Positions 1-8,724 of a stretch of DNA of 33,026 nt are shown here, one piece after another (position 1 is the first letter of the stretch; every line of letters starts with the position of its first letter). The stretch comes from Altererythrobacter sp. Lineage in GTDB: Bacteria > Pseudomonadota > Alphaproteobacteria > Sphingomonadales > Sphingomonadaceae. The stretch covers positions 1 to 33,026 of the forward strand of contig JAPSJS010000037.1 in the NCBI GenBank assembly GCA_031178065.1, in the 5' to 3' direction. The notes beneath the pieces are model-generated. The model had not been told where the DNA came from and searched no databases. It was given only the letters and a program-made list of their open reading frames with translations. The position numbers were made by a program, and so were the translations under genes.

Positions 1-1065
1 ACCGGCTTGCCGTTCACGCGCTTGCCGGTCGCGCCCAACCTGGAGGCGATCGCCGCCGCGGGCAGCGCGGCCACCCCCGCCTACAGCCACGTCGGCTTCA
101 CCACCGAATCGCTCAAGTCGATCTTCTCCGGCCAGCTCGCCCCGCGCGTGGGCGATCCGTCGCTGTTCCGGGACCTGAAGGCGAGCGGCTACCGCATCGG
201 CGTGTTCTCGGGCCAGCCGGAGGATTTCGGCGGGATCTCCGAAACGGTCGGCATGCGCGAGAGCGCCGACGTCTATGTCGATGCTGAGCTACTGCGCGAC
301 AAGCGCGCATTCGACTTCGCCGCGCAAGGCAGCCTGCTGGTCGACGAGAGCCACCTGCTCGCCGCCTTCGACCGCACGCTGGGTGCGGAGGATTGGCAGG
401 TGCGGCCGCACTTCGCCTATTTCAACTTCCAGTCGCCGCATTTCCCCTACCACCACGAAGGCGTGCCGGCGCGGGTCGTCGATGCGCCGATAGAGCGGGG
501 CGCGATCGGCGCGGGCCGGGCGGAGCATGTCCAGGCGACTTACTGGAACGCCGTCGCTAATGCCGACGCCTGGCTCGGCGAAGTTGTCCGGCGGCTCAAG
601 GCCAAGGGCGTGTGGGACGATACCGTGCTGATCGTCACCGGCGACCACGGGGAGGACTTGTTCGAGGACGGCTTTCTCGGCCACGGCCACGTGATCAACG
701 CGCGCCAATTCGGCACCGTGCTCGTCGCCAACCGGCCCGGCCTGCTGCCGGCAGCACCGCTCGCGCTCGCCGACTACCGCGCAATCCTGACCGCGGCGCT
801 CCGCGGCGAATCGCCCCCGCCGCCCGCAGCGCCGCCGTTCCTCCATATCGGACCTCTCGATACGCCGACCGCGATCGGACTGGCCGGCCCCGACGGCAGG
901 CTCACCAGCCTGCGGCTCGATACGGGCGAGGCCTGCATGGTCGAGCGCGGCGAATGCGCACCGCACAAGACCTTCACGGGCGCCGAAAAGACACGGGTCG
1001 AGGCGGTGATAGCCCGCTGGGGCTCGGAGCGCTGGCGGGCCTACGAGCGTGCGGAGAAGCGCTGA
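1..1065 (+). CDS. Sulfatase / alkaline-phosphatase-superfamily hydrolase, C-terminal part (5' end outside window)
   Basis: The frame is open from the first base, so the start lies outside the window and 354 codons are visible. The core motif is TGDHGEDLFEDGF followed by GHGH, around residues 212-230 of the visible part. It is the C-terminal metal-binding site of sulfatases and phosphoglycerol/phosphoethanolamine transferases, in which Asp-His and a later His bind the metal. The segment FNFQSPHFPYHHEG further upstream fits the substrate-side histidines of the same fold. The N-terminal nucleophile (Cys/Ser/Thr) is not in the window, so sulfatase and lipid-headgroup or LTA-synthase-like transferase cannot be told apart. 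The stop is 45 bases before the next gene on the same strand. Family is fairly sure, substrate unknown. Confidence 0.75.
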   Translation, partial: TGLPFTRLPVAPNLEAIAAAGSAATPAYSHVGFTTESLKSIFSGQLAPRVGDPSLFRDLKASGYRIGVFSGQPEDFGGISETVGMRESADVYVDAELLRDKRAFDFAAQGSLLVDESHLLAAFDRTLGAEDWQVRPHFAYFNFQSPHFPYHHEGVPARVVDAPIERGAIGAGRAEHVQATYWNAVANADAWLGEVVRRLKAKGVWDDTVLIVTGDHGEDLFEDGFLGHGHVINARQFGTVLVANRPGLLPAAPLALADYRAILTAALRGESPPPPAAPPFLHIGPLDTPTAIGLAGPDGRLTSLRLDTGEACMVERGECAPHKTFTGAEKTRVEAVIARWGSERWRAYERAEKR

Positions 1066-1109
1066 AACGGCGGTGGAACGACGAGCGCACTTGGTCCACT
1101 AAGGCGCGC

Positions 1110-1859
1110 ATGACGATATCGGGATCGCTCGACGGGCGGGTCGCCCTCGTAACCGGCGCGGCGCGTGGCCTCGGGTTCGCCATCGCCCGGCGGCTTGCAG
1201 AGGGCGGAGCGACCGTCTGGCTCAACGGGCGCGATGCCGATGCGCTCGCAGGGGCGACAGAGCTGATCGGCGACCTGGCGCGCCCGATCGCTTTCGACAT
1301 CGCCGACGATGCGGCGAGCGCCGCGGCATTCGCGCGGATCGAGCGCGAGACCGGGCTCGACATTCTCGTCAACAATGTCGGAACCCGGGATCGGCGCGGT
1401 GCGGCGGAGCTCGACCGGCAGGCCATGCGCGCCATGCTCGAGGCCAATCTGGTCGCACCGTTCGATCTCGCCCGCCGAGCCGCTCCGCTGATGCGCGCGC
1501 GAAGCTACGGCCGGATCGTCAACATCACCTCGATCGCGGCCGAGATCGCGCGCGGCGATGCGGCCTATACCGCCAGCAAGGGGGGACTTGCTGCACTGAC
1601 CCGCGCGCTGGCGGCCGAGTTCGGGTGCGACGGCATCACCGTGAATTCCGTCGCACCCGGCTACTTCGCGACCGATGCGAACGCCGAGATGGTCGCCGAT
1701 CCCGCGATCGCCGCGCATCTGGCGCGGCGTACCTCGCTTGGCCGCTGGGGCGAGCCGCACGAGATTGCGGGCGCTGTCGCCTTCCTTGCCTCACCCGAGG
1801 CATCCTATGTCACCGGGCAGACGCTCGCGGTCGACGGCGGCTATCTCGCACACTTCTGA
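1110..1859 (+). CDS. SDR-family NAD(P)-dependent oxidoreductase
   Basis: This is a classical short-chain dehydrogenase of 249 residues, the usual length for the family. The Rossmann motif TGAARGLG is at 15-22, the NNVG motif at 88-91, and the catalytic tetrad is Asn113, Ser141, Tyr153 and Lys157 (YTASK). The C-terminus SYVTGQTLAVDGGYLA is the usual end of 3-oxoacyl-ACP reductase or gluconate 5-dehydrogenase-like SDRs. The substrate cannot be read from sequence. The frame is open further upstream into the sulfatase gene, but ATG 1110 gives the normal N-terminus. It lies where infC commonly sits, directly before rpmI, but a separate promoter follows it, so it need not be cotranscribed with the ribosomal genes. 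Confidence 0.85.
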   Translation: MTISGSLDGRVALVTGAARGLGFAIARRLAEGGATVWLNGRDADALAGATELIGDLARPIAFDIADDAASAAAFARIERETGLDILVNNVGTRDRRGAAELDRQAMRAMLEANLVAPFDLARRAAPLMRARSYGRIVNITSIAAEIARGDAAYTASKGGLAALTRALAAEFGCDGITVNSVAPGYFATDANAEMVADPAIAAHLARRTSLGRWGEPHEIAGAVAFLASPEASYVTGQTLAVDGGYLAHF

Positions 1860-1863
1860 AAGC

Positions 1864-1891
1864 TTGCATTCCGCGCCGATTTCGCTAGGGG
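1864..1891 (+). promoter_or_regulatory. Candidate promoter of rpmI-rplT
   Basis: TTGCAT, a 16-base spacer, then TAGGGG. The predicted start of transcription is near 1898, giving a leader of about 85 bases before rpmI. The same TTGC / TAG arrangement recurs before several other genes in the window. Confidence 0.5.
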
Positions 1892-1906
1892 CGCGTGCTT
1901 CACCGA

Positions 1907-1947
1907 CACGTGTTTCATGTGCCGGCCTGGCGACAAGGGCTGCCAGG
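1907..1947 (+). promoter_or_regulatory. Structured leader of rpmI-rplT (possible L20 autoregulatory target)
   Basis: Two stem-loops lie between the predicted transcription start and rpmI. One is CACGTG/CATGTG at 1907-1912/1916-1921 with a 3-base loop. The other is CCTGGC/GCCAGG at 1926-1931/1942-1947 with a 10-base loop. L20 is known to repress its own operon through leader RNA structure in other bacteria. Applying that here is inference from position and structure only. Confidence 0.35.
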
Positions 1948-1982
1948 GCTGGTTCGACGTGTCTCTGTTACAGGAGATGAAA

Positions 1983-2186
1983 ATGCCCAAACTGAAGACC
2001 AAGAGCGGCGTGAAGAAGCGCTTCAAGCTCACTGCGACCGGCAAGGTCAAGCATGGTGTCGCCGGCAAGCGCCACCGCCTGATTAGCCACAACGCGAAGT
2101 ACATCCGCCAGAACCGCGGCACCACCGTCCTGTCCGAAGCGGACAGCCGCACGGTGAAGAAGTGGGCGCCCTACGGCCTCGACTGA
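1983..2186 (+). CDS. rpmI: 50S ribosomal protein L35
   Basis: Small basic protein of 67 residues with the L35 pattern: [21 protein letters not shown] at the start, then the conserved KRHRL and a C-terminal region ending WAPYGLD. It is part of the large ribosomal subunit. ATG 1983 is preceded by AGGAG at a good distance, which rules out the longer frame beginning at 1917. rplT follows after 31 bases, the universal rpmI-rplT pair. infC, often the first gene of this operon, is not upstream; an SDR gene is there instead. Confidence 0.97.
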   Translation: MPKLKTKSGVKKRFKLTATGKVKHGVAGKRHRLISHNAKYIRQNRGTTVLSEADSRTVKKWAPYGLD

Positions 2187-2217
2187 GCCCGGTTTTTGGA
2201 TTTAGGAGTACCAGCAC

Positions 2218-2577
2218 ATGCCTCGCATCAAACGCGGCGTTACCACGCGCCAGAAGCACAAGCGGATTCTCGACCAGGCCAAGGGCTATCGCGGTCGCCG
2301 CAAGAACACCATCCGCATCGCCCGTCAGGCGGTCGAGAAGGCCGGGCAGTATGCCTACCGCGACCGCAAGGTTAAGAAGCGCAGCTTCCGCGCGCTGTGG
2401 ATCCAGCGCATCAACGCGGCGGTTCGCGCCGAGGGCCTGACCTACTCGCAATTCATGCACGGCGTGAAGCTCGCCGGCATCGAACTCGACCGCAAGGTCA
2501 TGGCCGATCTCGCGATGAACGAAGGCGGCGCCTTCCAGTCGATCATCGCTCAGGCGAAGAAGGCCCTTCCGGCCTGA
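2218..2577 (+). CDS. rplT: 50S ribosomal protein L20
   Basis: Full-length L20 (119 residues): begins [18 protein letters not shown], has the RNA-binding basic N-terminal extension ([28 protein letters not shown]) and the globular C-terminal domain ([26 protein letters not shown]). L20 binds 23S rRNA, is needed early in 50S assembly, and in several bacteria represses its own operon. A TAGGAG ribosome site lies just upstream of ATG 2218. A strong intrinsic terminator follows, closing the two-gene unit before the AraC-type gene. Confidence 0.98.
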   Translation: MPRIKRGVTTRQKHKRILDQAKGYRGRRKNTIRIARQAVEKAGQYAYRDRKVKKRSFRALWIQRINAAVRAEGLTYSQFMHGVKLAGIELDRKVMADLAMNEGGAFQSIIAQAKKALPA

Positions 2578-2612
2578 CGAATCGCGGGTTTCGCACCACG
2601 CCAATGCTCAAG

Positions 2613-2658
2613 AGAGGGCGCGGCAGGCACATCGCCTTCCGCGCCCTCTAAGTTTTTT
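2613..2658 (+). terminator. Rho-independent terminator after rplT
   Basis: An 11-base-pair perfect stem, AGAGGGCGCGG (2613-2623) with CCGCGCCCTCT (2639-2649), with a 15-base loop, followed two bases later by six T (2653-2658). Confidence 0.88.
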
Positions 2659-2737
2659 GGGGTCGTAGCCGCTTCCCCCCGCCCCTGGCCCCGGGTATCC
2701 TCCACGGGCAAAGGGGGCAAACGGGGCGCGAACTAGG

Positions 2738-3619
2738 ATGGCGACGCAATGCGACATCGCGGTGCGCTTCCACGCACCGCCAGCGGATCTCGCGAGATTC
2801 TTCACGACCTTCTACCGGGTCGAGATCAGCGTCGCGCAAGGCGCGCGCGTCGCCGATGCCCTGCAGCCCGAATGGGGCAACCTGCGCTTCTTCAGGGGCG
2901 ATCTGCCCGTGAGCCGCTCGGTGAGCGGAGACGAAGTGCGCGGCGCCGACTTCGTGCCCACCGGGCCGAGTACGAGCCTGCTCGAATTCACGCTCGGCAA
3001 CACGCGGATCTGGGGCGTCGGGCTGCTGCCGCTCGGCTGGAGCACGTTCATCGGCACCCCGGCAGACCAGATGGCCAACCGCGTGTTCGACGGCCGCGCC
3101 GAGCCTGCCTTCGCGCCCTTCGTACCGCTCGCGGACGAGCTTACCGGCAGTGCGGAGCGCGAGAGCCGGGAATACGACCAGCTGGTCGCGTTCTTCCGCC
3201 ACGAAGCGCCGCGGCAAGGGCCCGAGGACTCGCGCATCCAGGCGATTCACGCCATGCTGCTGGAGGAAGACCTGCCCGACGTCGCCACTCTGGCCGAGCG
3301 TACGGGCCTCAACCAGCGCACGCTCGAGCGGATTTCGCACCGCGCGTTCGGATTCTCGCCCAAGCTGCTCCTGCGGCGCCAGCGCTTCATGCGCAGCCTC
3401 GCTGCTTTCATGGTCCAGCCCGATGCGCGCTGGAGCGGCTCGATCGACAGGCGCTATTGCGACCAGTCCCACTTCGTGCGCGACTGCCACGCGTTCCTCG
3501 GTATGGCGCCGAGCGAATATGCGGCGATGGAGCATCCCGTCATGGCGAGCTTCCTGCGCGAACGTCTCCGCCTCCACGGCAGCGCGGTGCAGACGCTCGA
3601 CGCTCCCGGGCGCGGCTGA
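2738..3619 (+). CDS. AraC-family transcriptional regulator
   Basis: Protein of 293 residues. The last ~130 residues carry an AraC-type double helix-turn-helix: VATLAERTGLNQRTLERISHRAFGFSPKLLLRRQRFMRSL is the first HTH and linker helix, and YCDQSHFVRDCHAFLGMAPSEYAAMEHP is the diagnostic second HTH. The N-terminal ~150 residues are a sensor-like region of unknown ligand. It sits alone between the rplT terminator and the pheS promoter, on the same strand, interrupting the common rplT-pheS order. The start at ATG 2738 has no well-spaced ribosome site (TAGG is directly adjacent), so the start is less certain than the family. Targets are unknown. Confidence 0.85.
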   Translation: MATQCDIAVRFHAPPADLARFFTTFYRVEISVAQGARVADALQPEWGNLRFFRGDLPVSRSVSGDEVRGADFVPTGPSTSLLEFTLGNTRIWGVGLLPLGWSTFIGTPADQMANRVFDGRAEPAFAPFVPLADELTGSAERESREYDQLVAFFRHEAPRQGPEDSRIQAIHAMLLEEDLPDVATLAERTGLNQRTLERISHRAFGFSPKLLLRRQRFMRSLAAFMVQPDARWSGSIDRRYCDQSHFVRDCHAFLGMAPSEYAAMEHPVMASFLRERLRLHGSAVQTLDAPGRG

Positions 3620-3645
3620 CGCAGGCCCGCACGCGAGATGGCGCT

Positions 3646-3674
3646 TTGCGTTGGCGCGGATTTGGCGCTAGCGG
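3646..3674 (+). promoter_or_regulatory. Candidate promoter of pheS-pheT, predicting a leaderless mRNA
   Basis: TTGCGT, a 17-base spacer, then TAGCGG. The -10 ends only 9 bases before ATG 3684, so transcription should start within a few bases of the ATG. No Shine-Dalgarno sequence is visible before pheS, which agrees with a leaderless start. No Phe-rich leader peptide of the E. coli attenuation type is present. Confidence 0.5.
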
Positions 3675-3683
3675 GCCATCGCG

Positions 3684-4820
3684 ATGAGTGAACTGCAAAC
3701 CCGCAAGGACGAGGCGATCGCGGCCATCGATGCCGCCGAAACTCTGGACGCGCTCGAGGCGCTGCGTGTTGAGGCGCTGGGCAAGCAAGGCTGGATCAGC
3801 CTGCTGCTCAAGACGCTCGGCCAGATGTCGCCCGAGGAGCGGCAGATTCAGGGACCTGCGATCCAGGCGACGCGAGGCGAGGTCGCCGACGCGATCGCCG
3901 CGCGCAAGGCCGCGCTGGAGAATGCCGAGCTGGAACGCCGGCTGGCGAGCGAGACGCTCGACCTCTCGCTGCCCGCGCCTCAGGCGCCGCGCGGCTCGGT
4001 CCATCCGGTCAGCCAGGTGATGGATGAGCTGGCGGAGATCTTCGCCGATCTCGGCTTCTCGGTCGCCACCGGGCCCGAGATCGAGGACGACTGGCACAAC
4101 TTCACCGCGCTCAACATGGCCGAGACGCACCCGGCGCGCGCGATGCACGATACCTTCTACTTCCCCGACGAGGGAAGAGGCGAGGGCGCGGCCTCAAGTA
4201 GCGAAGCGGTAGGCCGACAAGAACGCATGCTGCTGCGTACGCACACTTCGCCGGTGCAGATCCGCAGCATGGTGGCCCAGGGCGCACCGATCCGCATCAT
4301 CGCGCCGGGCCGCGTCTACCGCTCCGACAGCGATGCGACGCATACGCCGATGTTCCACCAGATCGAAGGCCTGGTGATCGACCGGGACATTCACCTTGGC
4401 CACCTCAAGTGGACGCTGGAGACTTTCCTCAAGGCCTTCTTCGAGCGCGACGACATCGTTCTGCGCCTGCGCCCCAGCTACTTCCCCTTCACCGAACCTT
4501 CGGTGGAGGTCGACGTCGGCTGGCAGGACGTGAAGGGGCGGCGCGTGCTCGGCGGCGACGGAGATGCGCCGGGCCACGGGTGGATGGAACTGCTCGGCAG
4601 CGGCATGGTCAATCGCCGGGTAATCGAATTCGCCGGGCTCGACCCTGACGAATGGCAAGGTTTCGCCTGGGGCCTCGGCGTAGACCGGCTCGCCATGCTC
4701 AAATACGGGATGGACGACTTGCGCGCCTTCTTCGACGGCGACGTGCGCTGGCTCGCGCATTACGGCTTCTCGGCCTTCGATCAGCCGTCCCTCTCGGCCG
4801 GAGTGGGAGCACGCGCATGA
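3684..4820 (+). CDS. pheS: Phenylalanine--tRNA ligase alpha subunit
   Basis: The catalytic alpha subunit of the alpha2-beta2 PheRS charges tRNA-Phe in the cytoplasm. It has 378 residues. The N-terminal coiled-coil arm spans about 1-100. The class II core follows: [55 protein letters not shown], the motif 2 region [22 protein letters not shown], and motif 3 [17 protein letters not shown]. An extra stretch of about 18 residues (163-180, rich in Glu, Gly, Ala and Ser) separates DTFYFPD from RMLLRTHTS, where most homologues have only a few residues. The DNA there can form a hairpin. pheT starts within the stop codon (ATGA at 4817-4820), so translation is coupled. Confidence 0.97.
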   Translation: MSELQTRKDEAIAAIDAAETLDALEALRVEALGKQGWISLLLKTLGQMSPEERQIQGPAIQATRGEVADAIAARKAALENAELERRLASETLDLSLPAPQAPRGSVHPVSQVMDELAEIFADLGFSVATGPEIEDDWHNFTALNMAETHPARAMHDTFYFPDEGRGEGAASSSEAVGRQERMLLRTHTSPVQIRSMVAQGAPIRIIAPGRVYRSDSDATHTPMFHQIEGLVIDRDIHLGHLKWTLETFLKAFFERDDIVLRLRPSYFPFTEPSVEVDVGWQDVKGRRVLGGDGDAPGHGWMELLGSGMVNRRVIEFAGLDPDEWQGFAWGLGVDRLAMLKYGMDDLRAFFDGDVRWLAHYGFSAFDQPSLSAGVGARA

Positions 4821-7222
4821 AGTTCTCGCTCGAATGGCTGAAGGAGTACCTCGAGACCGAGGCGAGCGCCGCGCAGATCGCGGCCACGCTCAACGCGATC
4901 GGGCACGAGGTCGAGGAGATCGAAGACCCGGCAGATAGGCTCGCCGGCTTCCGTGTGGCCGAAGTGCTGACTGCGCGGCCGCATCCCGATGCCGACAAGC
5001 TGCAGGTCCTCACCGTCTCCACGGGCGAGGGCGACCCGCAGCAGGTCGTCTGCGGTGCGCCGAACGCTCGCGCGGGGATGAAGGGCGTGCTGGGCCTGCC
5101 CGGCGCTGTCGTACCCGCGAACGGCATGGAATTGCGCAAGAGCGCGATCCGCGGCGTCGAATCGAACGGCATGATGTGCTCGGTGCGCGAGCTCGAACTG
5201 GGCGACGAGCACAGCGGCATCATCGAACTCCCGGCCGATGCGCCGGTCGGAACGGCCTTCGCCGATTACCACGGCGCGAGCCCGGCGTTCGACGTGGCGA
5301 TCACGCCCAATCGCTCGGACTGCATGGGCGTCTACGGCATCGCGCGCGATCTCGCCGCGGCCGGGCTGGGCACGCTCAAGCCGGTCGCGGCGCCCGAGAT
5401 CGCAGGCGCGGGCGCGTGCCCGGTCGAGATCCGCATCGACGATCCGAAAGGCTGTCCTGCGTTCTATGGGCGTGTGATCCGAGGCGTGCGTAACGGCGCT
5501 AGTCCCGCATGGATGCAGCGGCGGCTGCTCGCGGCGGGGCAGCGGCCGATCAGCGCGATCGTCGACGTGACCAACTATCTGATGCTCGGGTTTGGCCGGC
5601 CGGCGCATGCCTACGATCTGGCGAAGCTGACCGGCGCGATGGTCGCACGGCGGGCCAAGGCGGGCGAGCAGGTCCTCGCACTCAACGAGAAGACCTACAC
5701 GCTCGACGATACCATGACCGTGATCGCCGACGATGCCGGCGTGCACGACATTGCCGGGATCATGGGCGGCGAGCATTCGGGCGTCGGCGAAGGCACGACC
5801 GATGTCCTGCTCGAGATCGCCTATTTCGATCCCGAGCGGATCGGGGTGACGGGCCGCAGGCTCGGCCTCACCTCGGACGCGCGCACGCGCTTCGAGCGGG
5901 GAGTGGACCCGGCCTTCCTCGACGACGGGCTGGCTCTGCTGACCGGTCTGATCGTGGAAATCTGCGGCGGCGAGGCGAGCGAGACCGTACGCGCAGGCTC
6001 GCCGCCCGCCGCACCGAAAATCGTCGCGTTCGACCCGGCGCTGACGCGGCGGCTCGGCGGGGTCGAAATCGCCGAGGCCGAACAGCGCCGCATTCTCGAA
6101 GCGCTCGATTTCCGCGTCGGTGACGGCTGGCAGGTCGCTTGCCCCCCGCGCCGCCACGACATCGAAGGGCCGGCCGACCTCGTCGAGGAAGTGGTCCGCA
6201 TTCATGGGCTCGACAAGGTCGAAAGCGTCGCGCTGCCGCGTGCCGAAGGGGTGGCGAAGCCCATCGCGACTCCGTTGCAGAAGATCGAGCGGAAGCTGCG
6301 CCGCACGGCGGCCGCGCGCGGGCTGAACGAAGCGGTGACCTGGTCCTTCCTTCCCGAAGCCGACGCCGACCATTTCGCGGAAGGCAACGGCGGCCTGTGG
6401 ATCCTCGAGAACCCGATCAGCGAGGACATGAAGGCCATGCGCCCCTCGCTGCTGCCCGGTCTCCTCGCCGCGGCCAAGCGCAATGCGGATCGCGGCGCTG
6501 CCGGCTCGCGTCTGTTCGAGATCGGCCGCCGCTATTTCCGGGGCGAAGGCGGGGCGAGCGACGAGCGCCCGACGCTGGGCGTGATCCTCGCCGGCGAGAA
6601 AGCGCCGCGAGGCTGGGCGACGGGCAAGGCGCAGGGCGTCGATGCCTACGATGCCAAGGCCGAGGCCGAGGCCCTGCTCGAAGCCGCCGGTGCGCCGGTG
6701 GGCAACCTCATGGTCATGGGGGAAGCGGGTCCGCAGTTCCACCCCGGGCAGTCTGCCACCTTGCGGCTCGGCCCAAAGAACGTGCTCGCCCGTTTCGGTG
6801 CGCTGCACCCGAACACGCTCAAGGCATTCGACATCGAAGGGCCGGTCGTCGCGGTCGAGATCTTCCTTGACGCGATCCCTGCAAAGAAGGGCGCCAAGGA
6901 TAATGGGGGCGGTTTCGCCCGCCCGGCCTATGCGCCGCCCGCGCTGCAGCCGGTCACGCGCGACTTCGCCTTCCTGGTACCCGCCGATCTCGCCGCCGGC
7001 GACCTCGTGCGGGCAGTCAAAGGCGCGGACAAGCAGGTGATCGTCGATGCGCGGGTGTTTGACGTCTTCGCCGGACAGGGCGTCCCCGAGGGCCGCAAGT
7101 CGGTCGCGGTCGAGGTCGTGCTGCAGCCGGGCGAAAAGAGCTTCACCGACGCGGAGATCAAGGCGATCTCGGACCGGATCGTCGCTGCCGCGGGCAAGCA
7201 GGGCGCGGAGCTGAGAGCATGA
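4817..7222 (+). CDS. pheT: Phenylalanine--tRNA ligase beta subunit
   Basis: Full-length bacterial PheT of 801 residues. It starts [13 protein letters not shown], then has the EMAP/OB-fold tRNA-binding domain ([24 protein letters not shown], about 40-150), the B3/B4 editing domain (about 210-400), the B5 domain, the catalytic-like core (about 480-690), and the C-terminal anticodon-binding FDX domain ([25 protein letters not shown] to the end). It forms the heterotetramer with PheS and edits mischarged Tyr-tRNA-Phe. ATG 4817 overlaps the pheS stop by four bases, and its own stop overlaps the next ATG by four bases in the same way. No broken motifs seen. Confidence 0.97.
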   Translation: MKFSLEWLKEYLETEASAAQIAATLNAIGHEVEEIEDPADRLAGFRVAEVLTARPHPDADKLQVLTVSTGEGDPQQVVCGAPNARAGMKGVLGLPGAVVPANGMELRKSAIRGVESNGMMCSVRELELGDEHSGIIELPADAPVGTAFADYHGASPAFDVAITPNRSDCMGVYGIARDLAAAGLGTLKPVAAPEIAGAGACPVEIRIDDPKGCPAFYGRVIRGVRNGASPAWMQRRLLAAGQRPISAIVDVTNYLMLGFGRPAHAYDLAKLTGAMVARRAKAGEQVLALNEKTYTLDDTMTVIADDAGVHDIAGIMGGEHSGVGEGTTDVLLEIAYFDPERIGVTGRRLGLTSDARTRFERGVDPAFLDDGLALLTGLIVEICGGEASETVRAGSPPAAPKIVAFDPALTRRLGGVEIAEAEQRRILEALDFRVGDGWQVACPPRRHDIEGPADLVEEVVRIHGLDKVESVALPRAEGVAKPIATPLQKIERKLRRTAAARGLNEAVTWSFLPEADADHFAEGNGGLWILENPISEDMKAMRPSLLPGLLAAAKRNADRGAAGSRLFEIGRRYFRGEGGASDERPTLGVILAGEKAPRGWATGKAQGVDAYDAKAEAEALLEAAGAPVGNLMVMGEAGPQFHPGQSATLRLGPKNVLARFGALHPNTLKAFDIEGPVVAVEIFLDAIPAKKGAKDNGGGFARPAYAPPALQPVTRDFAFLVPADLAAGDLVRAVKGADKQVIVDARVFDVFAGQGVPEGRKSVAVEVVLQPGEKSFTDAEIKAISDRIVAAAGKQGAELRA

Positions 7223-7971
7223 GCAGGACGGCACTCGTTACCGGAGCCACCGCGGGGATCGGCGAGGCCTGCGTGCGCAGTCTCGTCGCCAGCGGCTGGC
7301 GCTGCATCGCCACCGGGCGCCGGGCGGTGCGGCTGGAGAAGCTGGTCGCCGATCTGGGCGCGGACAAGGTGCACGCTGCGGTGTTCGACGTGCGCGACGA
7401 AGCGGCGCGCGACGCCGCGCTCGATGCGCTGCCGGAGGCGTTCGCGGGCGTCGATCTGCTGGTGAACAACGCCGGCCTCGCGCTCGGCACCGCACCGGCG
7501 CAGGACGCCAGCCTCGCGGACTGGAAGACCATGATCGAAACCAACGTCACCGCGCTGGTCTCGCTCACCCACAAGCTCCTGCCGGGCCTGATCGAGCGAA
7601 AGGGCGGGGTGGTCAACATCTCCTCCGTGGCGGCGAACTATCCGTATATGGGCGGCAACGTCTATGGCGGGACCAAGGCTTTCGTACGCCAGTTCACGCT
7701 GGGCCTGCGCACTGACCTGCACGGCACCGGCGTACGTGTGACCTCGATCGAGCCGGGCATGGTGGAGACCGAGTTCACCCTGGTGCGCACTAGCGGGAAC
7801 CTAGAGGCACACGAGCGGCTCTACGGCGGCGCCGACCCGATGACGGCCGAGGACATCGCCGAGACCGTCCGCTGGGTTGCCGAACTGCCGCCGCACCTGA
7901 ACATCAACACGCTAGAGCTGATGCCGGTGAGCCAGAGCTTCGCCGGCTTCCAGGTCGCGCGCGAGAACTAA
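7219..7971 (+). CDS. YdfG-like short-chain dehydrogenase (3-hydroxy acid dehydrogenase type)
   Basis: SDR of 250 residues. TGATAGIG is at 8-15, NNAG at 83-86, Ser136 and YGGTK with Tyr149/Lys153 form the active site. The ending INTLELMPVSQSFAGFQVARE closely matches E. coli YdfG, which oxidises 3-hydroxy acids such as L-allo-threonine or serine and reduces malonic semialdehyde with NADP. Physiological substrate here is inferred only from that similarity. The ATG overlaps the pheT stop (ATGA, 7219-7222), so it is the third gene of the pheST operon, an unexpected partner for a tRNA synthetase. It converges on the lipoprotein gene with a 4-base gap. Confidence 0.88.
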   Translation: MSRTALVTGATAGIGEACVRSLVASGWRCIATGRRAVRLEKLVADLGADKVHAAVFDVRDEAARDAALDALPEAFAGVDLLVNNAGLALGTAPAQDASLADWKTMIETNVTALVSLTHKLLPGLIERKGGVVNISSVAANYPYMGGNVYGGTKAFVRQFTLGLRTDLHGTGVRVTSIEPGMVETEFTLVRTSGNLEAHERLYGGADPMTAEDIAETVRWVAELPPHLNINTLELMPVSQSFAGFQVAREN

Positions 7972-7975
7972 GGGC

Positions 7976-8581
7976 CTATTCGCCCCAGCCGTCGGAGGTA
8001 TCGCCGGCGCTGCGGCCCCAATCGTCTCCGTACTCGCTTTCGAACTCGGCCTGCTGTTCGTAACGCGAGAATTCCGCGGCCGCTTCGTTCGCGGCGTCGA
8101 GCCGTTCCGACATGCCGGGTACGGCGCCCATCATGCCTTTCGCCATCGACGGGCTGGCGAAGGTCATGTCGAATGGGCGCCCCTCGATCGCAGCGCCGAC
8201 GTGCTCCTCGGCCAGCTTCTCCATTATTCCCAGGGCGAGCCCGTTGGCCTCCATGGCCGCGCTGGCCCGATTCTTGTTCCGCCCCTCGGGCGGCCGGACC
8301 TCGGTAGCGACGCGCGTACCTGTGCCGTCGGGTGTGAGCGTCGTGACGAAGCGCATCAGTTCACTGCCGTTCCGGTCGATCAGCGCTGTGACGACGGTGT
8401 TGCTGTCGGGCTGCGTGACCCGGCGGTCCGCCACCGTTCCCCCGAGCACGTGGACCGGCAGATAAGCCGACCTGAGCGCCGAGATCACCTCCTGCGGCGT
8501 CTTCTCGTAATACTCGCCGGCGCTGCAACCCGTGAGGAGCAGGGCGCCCGCGCAGGCGAGAAGCATGGATTTCATGCGCAT
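7976..8581 (-). CDS. Hypothetical lipoprotein
   Basis: Protein of 201 residues with a lipoprotein signal: MRMKSMLLACAGALLLTGC, lipobox LTGC with Cys19. The mature part has a segment YEKTPQEVISALRSAYLPVHVLGGTVADRR and a charged, Gly/Asp/Ser-rich tail ending DTSDGWGE. I recognise no enzymatic motif. Start ATG 8581 is preferred because GGGGA lies about 9 bases upstream; ATG 8575 is an alternative. The gene is divergent from prfC. A TATGCT -10-like box (minus strand, 8616-8621) lies in the shared region. Likely inner leaflet-anchored or outer-membrane lipoprotein; function unknown. Confidence 0.75.
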   Translation of the reverse strand: MRMKSMLLACAGALLLTGCSAGEYYEKTPQEVISALRSAYLPVHVLGGTVADRRVTQPDSNTVVTALIDRNGSELMRFVTTLTPDGTGTRVATEVRPPEGRNKNRASAAMEANGLALGIMEKLAEEHVGAAIEGRPFDMTFASPSMAKGMMGAVPGMSERLDAANEAAAEFSRYEQQAEFESEYGDDWGRSAGDTSDGWGE

Positions 8582-8658
8582 GATCCGATTCCCCAATCCG
8601 ACCCTCGGGCCAGATAGCATAGGGCGGTTTCGGACCGGTTAAGCCGCGCAGGGCGGGT

Positions 8659-8686
8659 TTGCGCCGTATCGGCACTTCTCTAGCGA
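8659..8686 (+). promoter_or_regulatory. Candidate promoter of prfC
   Basis: TTGCGC, a 16-base spacer, then TAGCGA. Predicted start of transcription near 8693, about 32 bases before ATG 8725. The -35 occupies the position where an upstream in-frame TTG would begin a longer protein, which argues against that longer start. Confidence 0.48.
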
Positions 8687-8724
8687 GTGGACGAAGGCGC
8701 GCTGCCCGGCTACGCGCGCGGCCC

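Noticed and set aside
3624-3677. GGCCCGC/GCGGGCC pair as a pheST attenuator
   Set aside because: The loop is about 40 bases, it spans the proposed promoter, and no Phe-rich leader peptide is present.
4781-7234. An 817-codon minus-strand open frame opposite pheT
   Set aside because: Exactly antisense to a full-length PheT and of low-complexity charged composition; no start context or domain.
8659-8724. N-terminal extension of prfC from TTG 8659
   Set aside because: Would add 22 Arg-rich residues not found in RF3 and begins within the proposed -35 box.
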